Source: JACCTU01 sp963848525 (GTDB lineage Bacteria; Actinomycetota; Thermoleophilia; Gaiellales; Gaiellaceae). From it: 64,000 nucleotides of DNA. Position numbers and translations under genes: made by a program. The notes under the pieces were generated by a model. The model saw nothing but the letters and a program-made list of their open reading frames with translations. It was not told where the DNA came from and made no database searches. Location: positions 186,001 through 250,000 of the forward strand of contig CAWKDZ010000001.1 of the NCBI GenBank assembly GCA_963848525.1. The letters run 5' to 3'. Within the stretch, counting starts at the first letter, position 1; every line of letters begins with the position of its first letter. Of the stretch, positions 1 through 8,336 are shown in pieces.

Positions 1-1723
1 GGACGCCGATCCGGACCTGCGGCGCGAAGCCGTGCTCGGAGCGGTGCTCGGAGAGCCGGCGCTGGATCGCGACGGCGCACTCGAGCGCGCCGTTCGCGTC
101 GGGGAAGGCGACGAAGAACCCGTCGCCGGCGTGGTCGACCTCCTCCCCGCCGTGGCTCCGGAAGAGACCCCGGAGGGTCTGGTCGTGCCAGCGCACGAGC
201 GTCTGCCAGGCCTCGTCCCCGATCGCCTCGACCAGCTGGGTCGACGCGACGATGTCGGTGAAGAGGAAGCCGCGCGTGACGGCGGTCGCCGTCGGGGAGA
301 CCTCGATCAGCGCCGCGACCCGGCGCGCGTCGGGCGAGGCGCCGAGCTCCTGGAGCGCCGAACGGGCCGCGCGCAACTGGAGCTGCGCGGCGTCGTCGTC
401 GCCCAGCCCGCGCAGAGCCTGCCCGAGGAGCGCCCTTGCGCGCGCCGCCTCGTAGGGCGCGTCGATCTCCTGCCAGAAGCCCCACGCTTCGCGTGCGGCA
501 CGTGCCGCCGCCGCGTAGTCGTCCCGCGCGAGCTGCAGCGCCGCGAGCGCGTGGTTCGCGTGCGCGCGGATCGCGTCGCTGCCGAAGGCGTCGCCTATGC
601 GTCGCAGCTCCTCGATCGCAGCCTGCGCAGTCGGCCAGTCGCGACGCGCGATCGCGATCTCGACCTGCGCGGGAAGCAGGCGCGCCCGTGCGAGCCGGTC
701 CCAGGTGTTGTCCTCGAGCGAACGGGCGAGCGCCGCGGCGGCGGCGTCGGGACTCCCCTCGGCGAGCTTGAGCAGGGCAAGGCCGGGCTGCGGGTCGAGG
801 CCGAGCTCGGCGGCCTGCGTAAACGCCTCGGTCGCGCCCGTGTTGTCGCCGACGCGCAGGCGGATCTCGCCGATCTCGTAGAACGCGCGCGCCGCGACGG
901 GCAGGCGGAAGTCCTTCAGCTCCTCGCTCGCGCTGCGGGCGGCGTCCTCTGCCTCGCCCCACGCGCCGCGGAGCTTCAGCACCTCGGCCTGGTCGACGCG
1001 GCACTGGCCCGGGAACCCGGCGATCGCCTGCCGCTCGCACCAGCGCTTCGCGGCCTCGGTCCACTCGCCCGCGCGCCTGAAGTCGGCGAGGTCGCGGCAC
1101 GCCTCGATCACGTTGCAGTAGATGACGGCGGTCGGGTACGGGCCGATCTCGCCGTGCATGGCGGCGAGCGTCGCCTCGTCGAGCTGGCTCATCCCCTCCT
1201 CGACCTCGCCCTTCGTGATCCGGAAGCGGCCGAGGTCGTGCAGCGCGAGCGCCATCACGTCCTTGTCGCCGTAGCGCGTCCCGAGGTCGAGCGCGTGCTC
1301 GGCGAGTGCGAGCGCCTCGTCGAGCTCGCCCCTGTAGGCCGCGTTGGCGGCCTTGCGGCGTGCGAGGTGCGCGTGCTCGATGCTTTCGTCCTCGCGGTCG
1401 AGCAGGCTCTCGGCACGCTTGAACCACGCCGCCTCGAGTGAGTGGCCGAGCTTGCTCTGGTAGTTCTGCGCGAGCCTGAGCGCGACGAGCGCCGCGCGGC
1501 GTTGGTTGCCCTGAGCGACGTGGGCCGCAAACGCGCGCTCGTTCGCGTCGATGCAGGCGTCGAGCCGCCCCGTCCACCACGCGGCGATCCCGAGCTCCTC
1601 CAGCCACTCCGCTGGGAGCCGCTCCTCGCGGTCGGCCTCGCCCAGGAGCTCGTACGCCTCGCTCCAGGCGTGCTCGTCGAGCGCTGCGCGCGCGGCGTCC
1701 AGCTTGTCGTGGCTGACGCTCAC
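1..1723 (-). CDS. TPR-repeat protein with C-terminal class III adenylate/guanylate cyclase domain (3' end cut)
   Basis: Reading from a GTG at 1723, about 480 residues of Ala/Leu-rich helical repeats look like TPRs (segments such as WSEAYELLGEAD and EALALAEHALDLG). From about residue 490 a class III nucleotide cyclase domain begins with FLFTDIVASTQLVEAIGDEA, which holds the first metal-binding Asp, followed by HAGDGFFVAFPDA with the second Asp. The frame stays open to base 1, so the end of the cyclase domain is missing. Proteins of this build are common in soil actinobacteria; the TPRs probably bind a partner. The GTG overlaps the TGA of the upstream oxidoreductase (GTGA), so the two are translationally coupled. 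Whether it makes cAMP or cGMP cannot be told. Confidence 0.85.
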   Translation of the reverse strand, partial: MSVSHDKLDAARAALDEHAWSEAYELLGEADREERLPAEWLEELGIAAWWTGRLDACIDANERAFAAHVAQGNQRRAALVALRLAQNYQSKLGHSLEAAWFKRAESLLDREDESIEHAHLARRKAANAAYRGELDEALALAEHALDLGTRYGDKDVMALALHDLGRFRITKGEVEEGMSQLDEATLAAMHGEIGPYPTAVIYCNVIEACRDLADFRRAGEWTEAAKRWCERQAIAGFPGQCRVDQAEVLKLRGAWGEAEDAARSASEELKDFRLPVAARAFYEIGEIRLRVGDNTGATEAFTQAAELGLDPQPGLALLKLAEGSPDAAAAALARSLEDNTWDRLARARLLPAQVEIAIARRDWPTAQAAIEELRRIGDAFGSDAIRAHANHALAALQLARDDYAAAARAAREAWGFWQEIDAPYEAARARALLGQALRGLGDDDAAQLQLRAARSALQELGASPDARRVAALIEVSPTATAVTRGFLFTDIVASTQLVEAIGDEAWQTLVRWHDQTLRGLFRSHGGEEVDHAGDGFFVAFPDANGALECAVAIQRRLSEHRSEHGFAPQVRIGV

Positions 1724-3165
1724 GCCGCAGATTGTGCCGTTCGCCGTGAAAGATCCTCAAGCGCGACGCGCGCCGCCGACCAGCCGCACATCCCGTGGAC
1801 CCCGCCCCCGGGCGGCGTGGCGGCGGAGCAGAGGTAGACGCCGGGCAGCGGCGTCCGGTACGGGACGCGGGTGCGCGTCGGCCGCGTGAAGAGCTGGCCG
1901 AGGTCCATGGCGCCGACGTTGATGTCGCCGCCGACGAGGTTCCGGTTTCGTTGCTCCAGTCCGGCGGGCGGGAGCTCGCTGCGCTCGAGGATCAGCTCGC
2001 CGAAGCCCGGCGCGAAGCGCTCGACCTGCGCCTCGATCCGTTCGGTCATCCGCTCGCTCGAGGCGTGCGGGAGGTGGCAGTACGCCCAGGCGGTGTGCTT
2101 GCCGGCGGGCGCGCGCGTCTCGTCGAAGAGCGTGTGCTGCGCGAAGAGGACGAACGGGCGCTCGGCGTGGCGCCCGCTCCACGCCGCCCACTCGGACGCC
2201 GACAGCTCGTCGAGCGTGCCGCCGAGGTGGACCGTGCCGGCGCGGGCGACCGCGTCCGCGCGCCAGGGCACCGGCCCGTCGAGAGCCCAGTCGAGCTTGA
2301 ACGCGGAGCTGCCGTAGCGGTAGCGCTCGAGCGCGCGGGTGTAACGGTTCGGCAGCCGGCCGCGCGCGAGCCGCAGCAGCTCGCGCGGCGAGACGTCCGC
2401 GAGCACGACGTCGGCGCGCGGGAGCTCGTCCACACGGCTCCCGGTGCGGAGCTCGACGCCGAGTCCGCGCGCGTGCTCGGCGAGCGCGTCGGTGAGCCGC
2501 TGCGCGCCGCCGCGCGGGAAGCCCCAGCCGTAGACGTGGCCGAGCACGAGCAGGGCGAGGCCGAAGCCGCCGGTCGGCCGCCGCTCGAGCGGCAGTATCG
2601 AGTGCGCGGCGTTGCCGGCGAAGAACGCGCGGGCGCGCGCGGTCGTGAACGTCGCCTCGGCGAGCGCGCGCGCGTCGGCGAGCGCAGCCCGCGCGTACCG
2701 CTGGGCGCTGCGCGGGCCCAACGCGCGGGCGAGGCGCGCGAGCGCGCGCGTGGACGGCGGCAGCGGCCCGAGCAGGACCGGCTCGACGGCGTCCCAGTGC
2801 TCGACGAGCGGCCCGACGAGCGCCCGGTAGGCCGCGCCGTCCGCGCCCAGCTGCTCGGCCGTGTCGCCGAGGTCGCGCTCGAGCGTCAACGCCGTCCCGT
2901 CGTCGAACGGGTGCGCGAGCTCGGCGTCCGGCTGCACCCACTCGAGCTCGAGGCCGAGCGAGCGGATGAACGGCGAGTGCTCGGCCATCGGGTGGATCGC
3001 CGAGCAGACGTCGTGGACGAAGCCCGGCAGCGTGAGCTCGAACGAGCGCGCGCCGCCGCCGAGCGTGTCCTGCTCCTCGTGGACGACGACGTCGAGCCCG
3101 GCGCGCGCGAGCGCGATCGCGCCGCAGAGGCCGTTCGGACCCGAGCCGATCACGACGGCGTTCAT
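1720..3165 (-). CDS. NAD(P)/FAD-dependent oxidoreductase, phytoene desaturase-like
   Basis: A 481-residue protein opening with the dinucleotide-binding motif VVIGSGPNGLCGAIALARAG and a following acidic strand end (VVVHEE). GGGARSF resembles the second FAD-contact segment of the phytoene desaturase/amine oxidase superfamily. A C-terminal segment, PLPGVYLCSAATPPGGGVHG, matches the usual last FAD loop of this group. The substrate cannot be read: these enzymes include carotenoid desaturases but many are uncharacterised, and no other carotenoid gene is nearby. The ATG at 3165 overlaps the stop of the LigD-like gene (ATGA), which fixes the start; the open frame extending further upstream is not coding. 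Cytoplasmic, with no signal peptide. Confidence 0.85.
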   Translation of the reverse strand: MNAVVIGSGPNGLCGAIALARAGLDVVVHEEQDTLGGGARSFELTLPGFVHDVCSAIHPMAEHSPFIRSLGLELEWVQPDAELAHPFDDGTALTLERDLGDTAEQLGADGAAYRALVGPLVEHWDAVEPVLLGPLPPSTRALARLARALGPRSAQRYARAALADARALAEATFTTARARAFFAGNAAHSILPLERRPTGGFGLALLVLGHVYGWGFPRGGAQRLTDALAEHARGLGVELRTGSRVDELPRADVVLADVSPRELLRLARGRLPNRYTRALERYRYGSSAFKLDWALDGPVPWRADAVARAGTVHLGGTLDELSASEWAAWSGRHAERPFVLFAQHTLFDETRAPAGKHTAWAYCHLPHASSERMTERIEAQVERFAPGFGELILERSELPPAGLEQRNRNLVGGDINVGAMDLGQLFTRPTRTRVPYRTPLPGVYLCSAATPPGGGVHGMCGWSAARVALEDLSRRTAQSAA

Positions 3166-4052
3166 TCGAGGGCGCGGAGCGCCGGCCCGAGCGACTGGCC
3201 GCCGCGGAGGACGGGCTCGTAGAGGTCGCCGTGCTGCTCGATCCTCTGCAGCACCTCCGCCCTCCCGAAGTCGCGGGGACGCACGTCGGCGGTGAGCTCC
3301 TCCCAGCGCAGCGGCGTGGAGACAGGCGCGCCCGGCCGCGGGCGCACCGAGTAGGCCGACGCGATCGTCTTCCCATGACCGTTCTGGCGATGGTCGACGA
3401 GCACGGCGCCCTCCGGCCGCTTGCGCTTCAGCCACTGCGTCGTCGCCAGGGCGGGGTCGCGCTCCTCGACCGAGCGCGAGACGCGCTCCGCGAACTCGTA
3501 CGTCTGGTCGAACGTCGAGCGTCGCGTGATCGGGACGAGCACGTGGATCCCCGACGCGCCGCTCGTCTTCACGTACGAGCGCAGGTCGAGCTCGTCGAGC
3601 GCCTCTTTGACCAGGTGCGCGACGCGGATCGCGTTCGCGAAGCCGTCGTCGGGCGGATCGAGGTCGAAGACGACGTAGTCCGGTCGCTCGGGCTTGTCGA
3701 CCCGCGAGTACCACGCGTTCATGTCGACGCAGTTCATCTGCACCATCCAGAGCAGCGCGTCGCGCGAGTTGACGAGGACGAAGTCGACCTGCCGGGCGCC
3801 GCCCTCGCGCGGGTGAGTCGTGAACTGCCGAGTCGGGATCGACTTCGGGATCCCCTTCGGCGCCTGCTTCTGGAAGTAGGCCTCCTGCGTGATCCCGTGC
3901 GGATACCGCTTCAGCGTGAACGGCCGGTTCTTCAGGTGCGGCACGATCGTGTCGGCGACCGCGTCGTAGTACTCGAAGATGTCGCCCTTGGTGATCCCGT
4001 CGTCCGGGAAGAGGACGCGGTCGGCGCTGCTGAGGCGGACCTCCGGGCTCAC
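3162..4052 (-). CDS. LigD-type DNA primase-polymerase domain protein (stand-alone)
   Basis: A 296-residue protein matching the polymerase domain of bacterial DNA ligase D. Visible marks are VLFPDDGITKGDIFEYY near the start, the metal-binding DLDP in VVFDLDPPDD (about residue 140), TSGASGIHVLVPI, and VDHRQNGHGKTIASAYSVR. The family extends or fills DNA ends during Ku-dependent end joining, often with ribonucleotides. Here the domain stands alone, with no ligase or nuclease domain and no Ku gene in the window. The GTG at 4052 overlaps the TGA of the methyltransferase (GTGA), which supports this start; a longer in-frame extension would run deep into that gene. It could act in repair with partners encoded elsewhere. 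Confidence 0.88.
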   Translation of the reverse strand: MSPEVRLSSADRVLFPDDGITKGDIFEYYDAVADTIVPHLKNRPFTLKRYPHGITQEAYFQKQAPKGIPKSIPTRQFTTHPREGGARQVDFVLVNSRDALLWMVQMNCVDMNAWYSRVDKPERPDYVVFDLDPPDDGFANAIRVAHLVKEALDELDLRSYVKTSGASGIHVLVPITRRSTFDQTYEFAERVSRSVEERDPALATTQWLKRKRPEGAVLVDHRQNGHGKTIASAYSVRPRPGAPVSTPLRWEELTADVRPRDFGRAEVLQRIEQHGDLYEPVLRGGQSLGPALRALE

Positions 4053-4762
4053 TCGGCGAGCCGCGTCCAGAAGAGCGTCGCGGTCCAGCTCCGTCGGTAG
4101 GTCGGCGACGGGAGTGCCGCGTCGACCCGTTCGAGCGCTGCGCGCCGCTCCTCGTCCGCGAGCGCGGTCACCGGGCTGATCGACGCGAAGAAGTCGAGCA
4201 GCTCCTGGCGCGGCACCTCTCGGTCCTGCTCGACCTGCACGTCGCGGAAGGGCTCGAAGCGCGAACCGTCGAACGCGCGCACCCACTCGCCGGTCTTGAC
4301 CTGCCGGTGCTTCTTGGTCGGCGTCGTGGGAAGCACGTCTTTCGGGAGGACGCGGTCCGCGCTGTCGAAGCGGTTCCAGAACAGCGCGAGCACGCCGCCC
4401 GGCCGCAGCACGCGCGCAATCTCGGCGACCGCGACAGCACCGTCGAACCAGTGGAAGGCCTCAGCGGCGAAGACGCCGTCCACGCTCGCGTCCGGCAGCG
4501 GGATCTCCTCCGCCGTTCCCGCGAGCACGTCGGCGTCGGAGATCAGCTCCCGCATCCGGCTGTCCGGCTCGACGGCGATCGCGCGCGCGTAGCGAGCCGA
4601 CAGCAGGCGCGTCAGCTTGCCGGTGCCCGCGCCGAGGTCGAGCACGGTCGCGTCCGCGCCGAGCGGCAAGGCGTCGAGGAGCTTCGGCGGCCAGTCCGGT
4701 CGGCCCCGGTCGTACGCGAGCGCGGCCTGGCCGAAGCTGCGTGAAGGGTCGCTAGCCGACAC
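4049..4762 (-). CDS. class I SAM-dependent methyltransferase
   Basis: A 237-residue protein with a Methyltransf_11-type core: motif I VLDLGAGTGKLTRLL near residue 40, an acidic VEPD at the end of strand 2, AGTAEEIPLPDASVDGVFAAEAFHWF, and RVLRPGGVLALFWNR. It transfers a methyl group from S-adenosylmethionine, but the acceptor is unknown. The N-terminal phrase FGQAALAYDRGRPDWP is typical of a broad actinobacterial subgroup annotated only as methyltransferase. It overlaps the 3' end of the acyl-CoA dehydrogenase by 11 bp and its stop overlaps the LigD-like start, so it is the middle of a coupled operon. Cytoplasmic. Confidence 0.87.
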   Translation of the reverse strand: MSASDPSRSFGQAALAYDRGRPDWPPKLLDALPLGADATVLDLGAGTGKLTRLLSARYARAIAVEPDSRMRELISDADVLAGTAEEIPLPDASVDGVFAAEAFHWFDGAVAVAEIARVLRPGGVLALFWNRFDSADRVLPKDVLPTTPTKKHRQVKTGEWVRAFDGSRFEPFRDVQVEQDREVPRQELLDFFASISPVTALADEERRAALERVDAALPSPTYRRSWTATLFWTRLAE

Positions 4763-5933
4763 CGGCGAGCAGGAACGCGCGGTTCTCCTTCAGCATCTCG
4801 CGCGCGATCACGAGGCGCTGGATCTCGTTCGTGCCCTCGTAGATCTGCGTGATCTTCGCGTCGCGCATCATCCGCTCGACCGGGTACTCCTTGATGTAGC
4901 CGTAGCCGCCGAGGATCTGCACGGCCTCCGTCGTCACCCACATCGCCGTGTCGGTGCAGAACAGCTTGGCCTGCGCCGACGCCTTGGTCAGGTCGGCGCC
5001 GTCGACGCCGTCGTCGACCATCCGGCCGAACGCGTAGAGCAGTCCGCGGGCGGCCTCGCAGGCGGTCTCCATGTCGGCGAGCTTGGCCGCGATCAGCTGG
5101 TGCTCCGCGATCGGCTTGCCCATCGTCTCGCGCGACTTCGCGTACTCGAGCGCGTAGTCGGTCGCGCCCTGCGCGATCCCGAGCCCCTGCGCGGCGATCC
5201 CCGGGCGCGAGCGGTCGAGGATCCGCATCGCGATCTTGAAGCCGTCGCCTTCCTCGCCGAGGAGGTTCTCAGCGGGGACGCGGCAGTCCTCGAAGGCGAG
5301 CTCGCCCGTGGTCGAGCCGCTGATGCCGAGCTTCGGCTCGAGCCGGGTGACCTCGAACCCCGGCGCGTCCGACTCGACGACGAACGCCGAGATGCCCGAG
5401 TGCCCCGCCTCCGGGTCGGTCTTCGCGAACACCGTGTAGAGGCTCGCGACGTCCGCGTTCGTGATGAAGCGCTTCGAGCCGTTGAGGACGTACTCGTCGC
5501 CTTGACGCGTCGCGGTCGTCCGCATCGCGGCCGAGTCGGAGCCGGAGCCGGCCTCCGTGAGCGCGTACGCGGCGAGGAACTCGCCGGACGCGAGCCTCGG
5601 CAGGTAGCGCTCCTTCTGGTCGTCGTCCCCCGCGAGCTCGAGCCCGAGGGACCCGAGCGACTGCACGGCCAGGATCAGCCCGCTCGTCGCGCAGACCTTC
5701 GAGACTTCCTCGATCGCGATCAGCGCGAGCAGGGCGCCGGTGCCGAGGCCGCCGTACTCCTCGTCGAAGAAGAGGCCGAAGAGCCCGTGCTCACGGTAGA
5801 GCTCGACGACGTCCCACGGGAACTCGTGCGACTCGTCGATCTCCGCCGCGCGGGGCGCGATCCGCTCCCGGGCGAGCTGCCGCACGAGCTCGCGCAGCTC
5901 GCGCTGCTCGTCGTTCAGCGGGTCGTACGGCAC
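4752..5933 (-). CDS. acyl-CoA dehydrogenase
   Basis: A 393-residue protein of normal length for a short/medium-chain acyl-CoA dehydrogenase. Signature segments are AYALTEAGSGSDSAAMRT (the first ACADS signature, flavin contact), the internal QGLGIAQGATDYALEYAKSRETMGKPI, and the C-terminal QILGGYGYIKEYPVERMMRDAKI followed by IYEGTNEIQRLVIAR. The Glu in YEGTNEI is at the position of the catalytic base in short-chain members. It would oxidise an acyl-CoA to the enoyl-CoA and pass electrons to ETF. Start is GTG at 5933. It leads the minus-strand block running down to position 1, only 10 bp after the VOC gene. The substrate chain is not predictable. Confidence 0.93.
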   Translation of the reverse strand: MPYDPLNDEQRELRELVRQLARERIAPRAAEIDESHEFPWDVVELYREHGLFGLFFDEEYGGLGTGALLALIAIEEVSKVCATSGLILAVQSLGSLGLELAGDDDQKERYLPRLASGEFLAAYALTEAGSGSDSAAMRTTATRQGDEYVLNGSKRFITNADVASLYTVFAKTDPEAGHSGISAFVVESDAPGFEVTRLEPKLGISGSTTGELAFEDCRVPAENLLGEEGDGFKIAMRILDRSRPGIAAQGLGIAQGATDYALEYAKSRETMGKPIAEHQLIAAKLADMETACEAARGLLYAFGRMVDDGVDGADLTKASAQAKLFCTDTAMWVTTEAVQILGGYGYIKEYPVERMMRDAKITQIYEGTNEIQRLVIAREMLKENRAFLLAGVG

Positions 5934-5943
5934 GGCCGGAAGC

Positions 5944-6312
5944 CTACTCGGGGTTGTGGCAGACGGCCTCGATGTTGTTGCCGTCGGCGTCGTGCACGTA
6001 CGCGCCGTAGTAGTTCACGTGGTAGTGCGCACGGATGCCCGGCGCACCGTTGTCCGTGCCTCCCGCAGCGAGAGCCGCTTCGTGGAAACGGTCCACGGTC
6101 GCGCGGTCGGGCGCACGCAGGGCGAAGTGGGCGGAACTGCCGTCGGCGCGCTCGTTGAGAAAGAAGTCCGGGATCGGGGGGTCGCCTCCGGCGAGGCCCG
6201 CCCAGCCCTCGCCCTCCATCACGAGCGAGTAGCCGAGCGGCGCGAGCGCTTCCGCGTAGAAGCGCTTCGCGCCCTCGATGTCACTGACGCTGATGCCGAC
6301 GTGGTCGACCAT
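5944..6312 (-). CDS. VOC-family (glyoxalase/dioxygenase fold) protein
   Basis: A 122-residue single VOC module: MVDHVGISVSDIEGAKRFYAEAL at the start with the first metal-ligand His, HFALRAPDRATVDRFHEAAL in the middle, and YYGAYVHDADGNNIEAVCH at the end with the usual Glu. Members include glyoxalases, resistance proteins and extradiol dioxygenases, so the reaction is open. The ATG at 6312 is preceded by GGGAGG and diverges from the amidohydrolase 41 bp away. It probably leads the operon into the acyl-CoA dehydrogenase. Confidence 0.85.
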   Translation of the reverse strand: MVDHVGISVSDIEGAKRFYAEALAPLGYSLVMEGEGWAGLAGGDPPIPDFFLNERADGSSAHFALRAPDRATVDRFHEAALAAGGTDNGAPGIRAHYHVNYYGAYVHDADGNNIEAVCHNPE

Positions 6313-6341
6313 GTCCGTCCTCCCTTGGGTTTCCTCGAAAC

Positions 6342-6347
6342 TACAGT
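6342..6347 (+). promoter_or_regulatory. -10 element of a leaderless promoter
   Basis: TACAGT ends 6 nt before the GTG at 6354, so transcription probably starts at the G of the start codon. There is no Shine-Dalgarno sequence in front of that gene. The same geometry recurs before many other genes in the window. Confidence 0.5.
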
Positions 6348-6353
6348 GGCGGC

Positions 6354-7899
6354 GTGATCCTCGACAACGGCGTGATCCGGACGCTCGATCCCGCGCTGCC
6401 GACCGCGCGGGCGCTCGCGGTCGCGGGCGACCGGATCGCGGGCGGCGTCGGCACGCACGAGACGTCCCTCGCGACGCCCGACGTCGTCGATCTGGGCGGG
6501 CGCTGCGTCCTGCCCGGCTTCACGGACGCGCACGTGCACTTCGCGACCTGGGCGGTCGCGCAGTCGGAGGTGCGGCTGGAAGGGACGCGCACGATCGACG
6601 AGGCGCTCGCGCGTGTTCGCGACGCGCTGCCCGGCGTCGCGCGAGGCGGGTGGCTGCGCGGTCGGGGCTGGCGCAGCGCCGAATGGACACCGGGTGTCGA
6701 GCCGACCAAGGAGGCCCTCGACGCGATCGCCCCCGACGTCCCGGTGGCGTTGATGGCGCGCGACTCGCACTCGGTCTGGCTCAACTCCGCGGCGCTCGCG
6801 CGCGCGGACGGCGACCTTCAGGTCCCGGGCGGCGTCGTCGAGGTCGACGAGCGCGGGGAGCCGACGGGGGTTCTGCGCGAGGAGTCGTGCTGGACGTTTC
6901 GCGACCGCTACATCGACGTCACCGACGACGAGTACGTCGCGGCGATGCGGCGCGGGATGAAGCTCGCGAGCTCGCGCGGCGTCGTCGCCGTGCACGACAA
7001 GGACGGCTGGCTCGGCGCGCTTGCGCTTCTGGCAGCGGCTCGCGGAGCACGACGGCTTGACGCTGCGTGTCTGGCAGTCGCTCCCGCACGAGAAGGTCGG
7101 CGAGCTCGAGTCGGCGGACGTGCGCTCGGGGCTCGGCGACGACTACCTGCGGCTCGGCTACCTGAAGGCGTTCATGGACGGGACGCTCGGCTCGCAGACC
7201 GCGCGGATGCTCGACGGCACGGGCGTCCAGATCACGTCGCGCGAAGAGCTCGAGGAGATCATCCGCCGCGGCGCCCGTGCCGGCTTCCCGGTCGCCGTGC
7301 ACGCGATCGGCGACCTCGCGAACCGGGAGGCGCTGGACGCGTTCGAGGCGACGCAGCGCGCCTGGCTGCCGCTCGGGCTGCGACCTCGGATCGAGCACGC
7401 GCAGCTGCTCACGCCCGAGGACGTCCCGCGTTTCGGCCGGATCGGGGTCGCGGCCTCCGTCCAGTTCAGCCACGCGACCTCCGACCGCGACCTCGCCGAG
7501 CGCTTCTGGAGCGGGCGCACCGGCCGCGCGTACGCGTGGCGCTCGCTCTGGGACTCGGGCGCGCTGGTCGTGAACGGCTCCGACGCGCCGATCGAGGAGC
7601 TCGACCCGTGGGCCGGCGTGGTCGCGGGCGTCCGGCGTACCTCCGACGAGCGGCCGCCGTGGCATCCCGAGCAGGCGGTCACGCTCGAGGAGGCGCTCGT
7701 CGCGACCTGCGTGACGCCGGCGTGGCTCGCGGGCGACGAGCGGCGGCGCGGGAAGCTCCTGCCCGGCTACCTCGCCGACCTGGTCGTGCTCGACCGCGAC
7801 CCGTTCGAGGTGGCGGTGGAGGAGCTACCGGACGTGCGGGTCGTCGCGACGATGGTCGGCGGGCGCTGGGTGCACAACCCGCCGCCGTGGGACTCATGA
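6354..7899 (+). CDS. amidohydrolase family protein (YtcJ-like), frameshifted near 7020
   Basis: Two reading frames together encode one 514-residue metal-dependent amidohydrolase. The first frame gives the N-terminal sheet and the metal site FTDAHVHFATW (H-x-H), then GVVAVHDKDGWLGA. The second frame resumes with LRFWQRLAEHDG and carries FMDGTLGSQTARML, VAVHAIGDLANREALDAF, RIEHAQLL and NGSDAPIEELDPW, all typical of YtcJ/DUF3582-like hydrolases. Removing one base near 7020-7022 restores the frame. Because homology is continuous on both sides, a sequence error is more likely than decay. Start is a leaderless GTG. The substrate is unknown; relatives hydrolyse N-substituted formamides and similar compounds. 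Confidence 0.85.
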
Positions 7900-7905
7900 C
7901 GGAAC

Positions 7906-7934
7906 GGTGAACGAGCGGTGACGACTCGGTGGCC
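7906..7934 (+). promoter_or_regulatory. PHO box (three 11-bp-spaced repeats) before the 100-residue protein
   Basis: GGTGAAC at 7906, GGTGACG at 7917 and GGTGGCC at 7928 sit exactly 11 bp apart. The spacing and motif match the direct repeats bound by PhoB/PhoP-type regulators in actinobacteria. A -10 (TAGTTT, 7971-7976) lies 8 nt before the GTG at 7985. Confidence 0.65.
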
Positions 7935-7984
7935 GCGGCACGACGACGTGAAACGACGGCGCCGAAGCGTTAGTTTCCGCGCCT

Positions 7985-8287
7985 GTGGCGACACCGGCCG
8001 ACATCGGGGAGTGGCTCGAGGCCCACACCCGCGCGGTGATGAACGACGACCTCGCCGCGCTCGAACAGGCGGCGTCCGGGCCGTTCAAGACGCACATGAG
8101 CACGATCGTCGCGGCGCTGCCGATCCCGCTGCGAAGCGTCGACGTCAAGCATGTCTGGCGGAGCGGGAGCGAGTGGCATGTCGAGGCGGAGGTCGTCGGC
8201 GACGAAGGCGCGCGCACGCTACTCCTCCGCTACCTCGACTCGGACAAGCCGCAGATCCTCGGCGGCGCAGTCCGCTCTCTCCCCTAG
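7985..8287 (+). CDS. uncharacterised 100-residue protein, candidate Pho-regulon member
   Basis: A small soluble protein of 100 residues with no signal peptide or membrane segment. An N-terminal helix-rich half (GEWLEAHTRAVMNDDLAALEQ) is followed by a strand-rich half (VDVKHVWRSGSEWHVEAEVV, LLLRYLDSDKPQILGGAV). I do not recognise the family. The outline resembles small alpha+beta SnoaL-like proteins, but that is only an impression. Coding support comes from its codon bias, its start 8 nt after a -10, and the PHO box upstream. It converges on the response regulator gene. A link to phosphate starvation is inferred from the promoter alone. Confidence 0.65.
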   Translation: MATPADIGEWLEAHTRAVMNDDLAALEQAASGPFKTHMSTIVAALPIPLRSVDVKHVWRSGSEWHVEAEVVGDEGARTLLLRYLDSDKPQILGGAVRSLP

Positions 8288-8336
8288 GCGGCCGCCGGCT
8301 CGACGACGGAGAGCGGCGCGAGGAACGCGACCGTGC

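Noticed and set aside
32..1441. 469-codon plus-strand open frame at the window start
   Set aside because: Mirror of the TPR-cyclase gene; composition is that of a reversed high-GC coding strand.
1795..3222. Long plus-strand open frame opposite the phytoene-desaturase-like gene
   Set aside because: Arg/Ala/Leu-rich shadow of a gene with clear motifs on the minus strand; no domain and no ribosome binding site.
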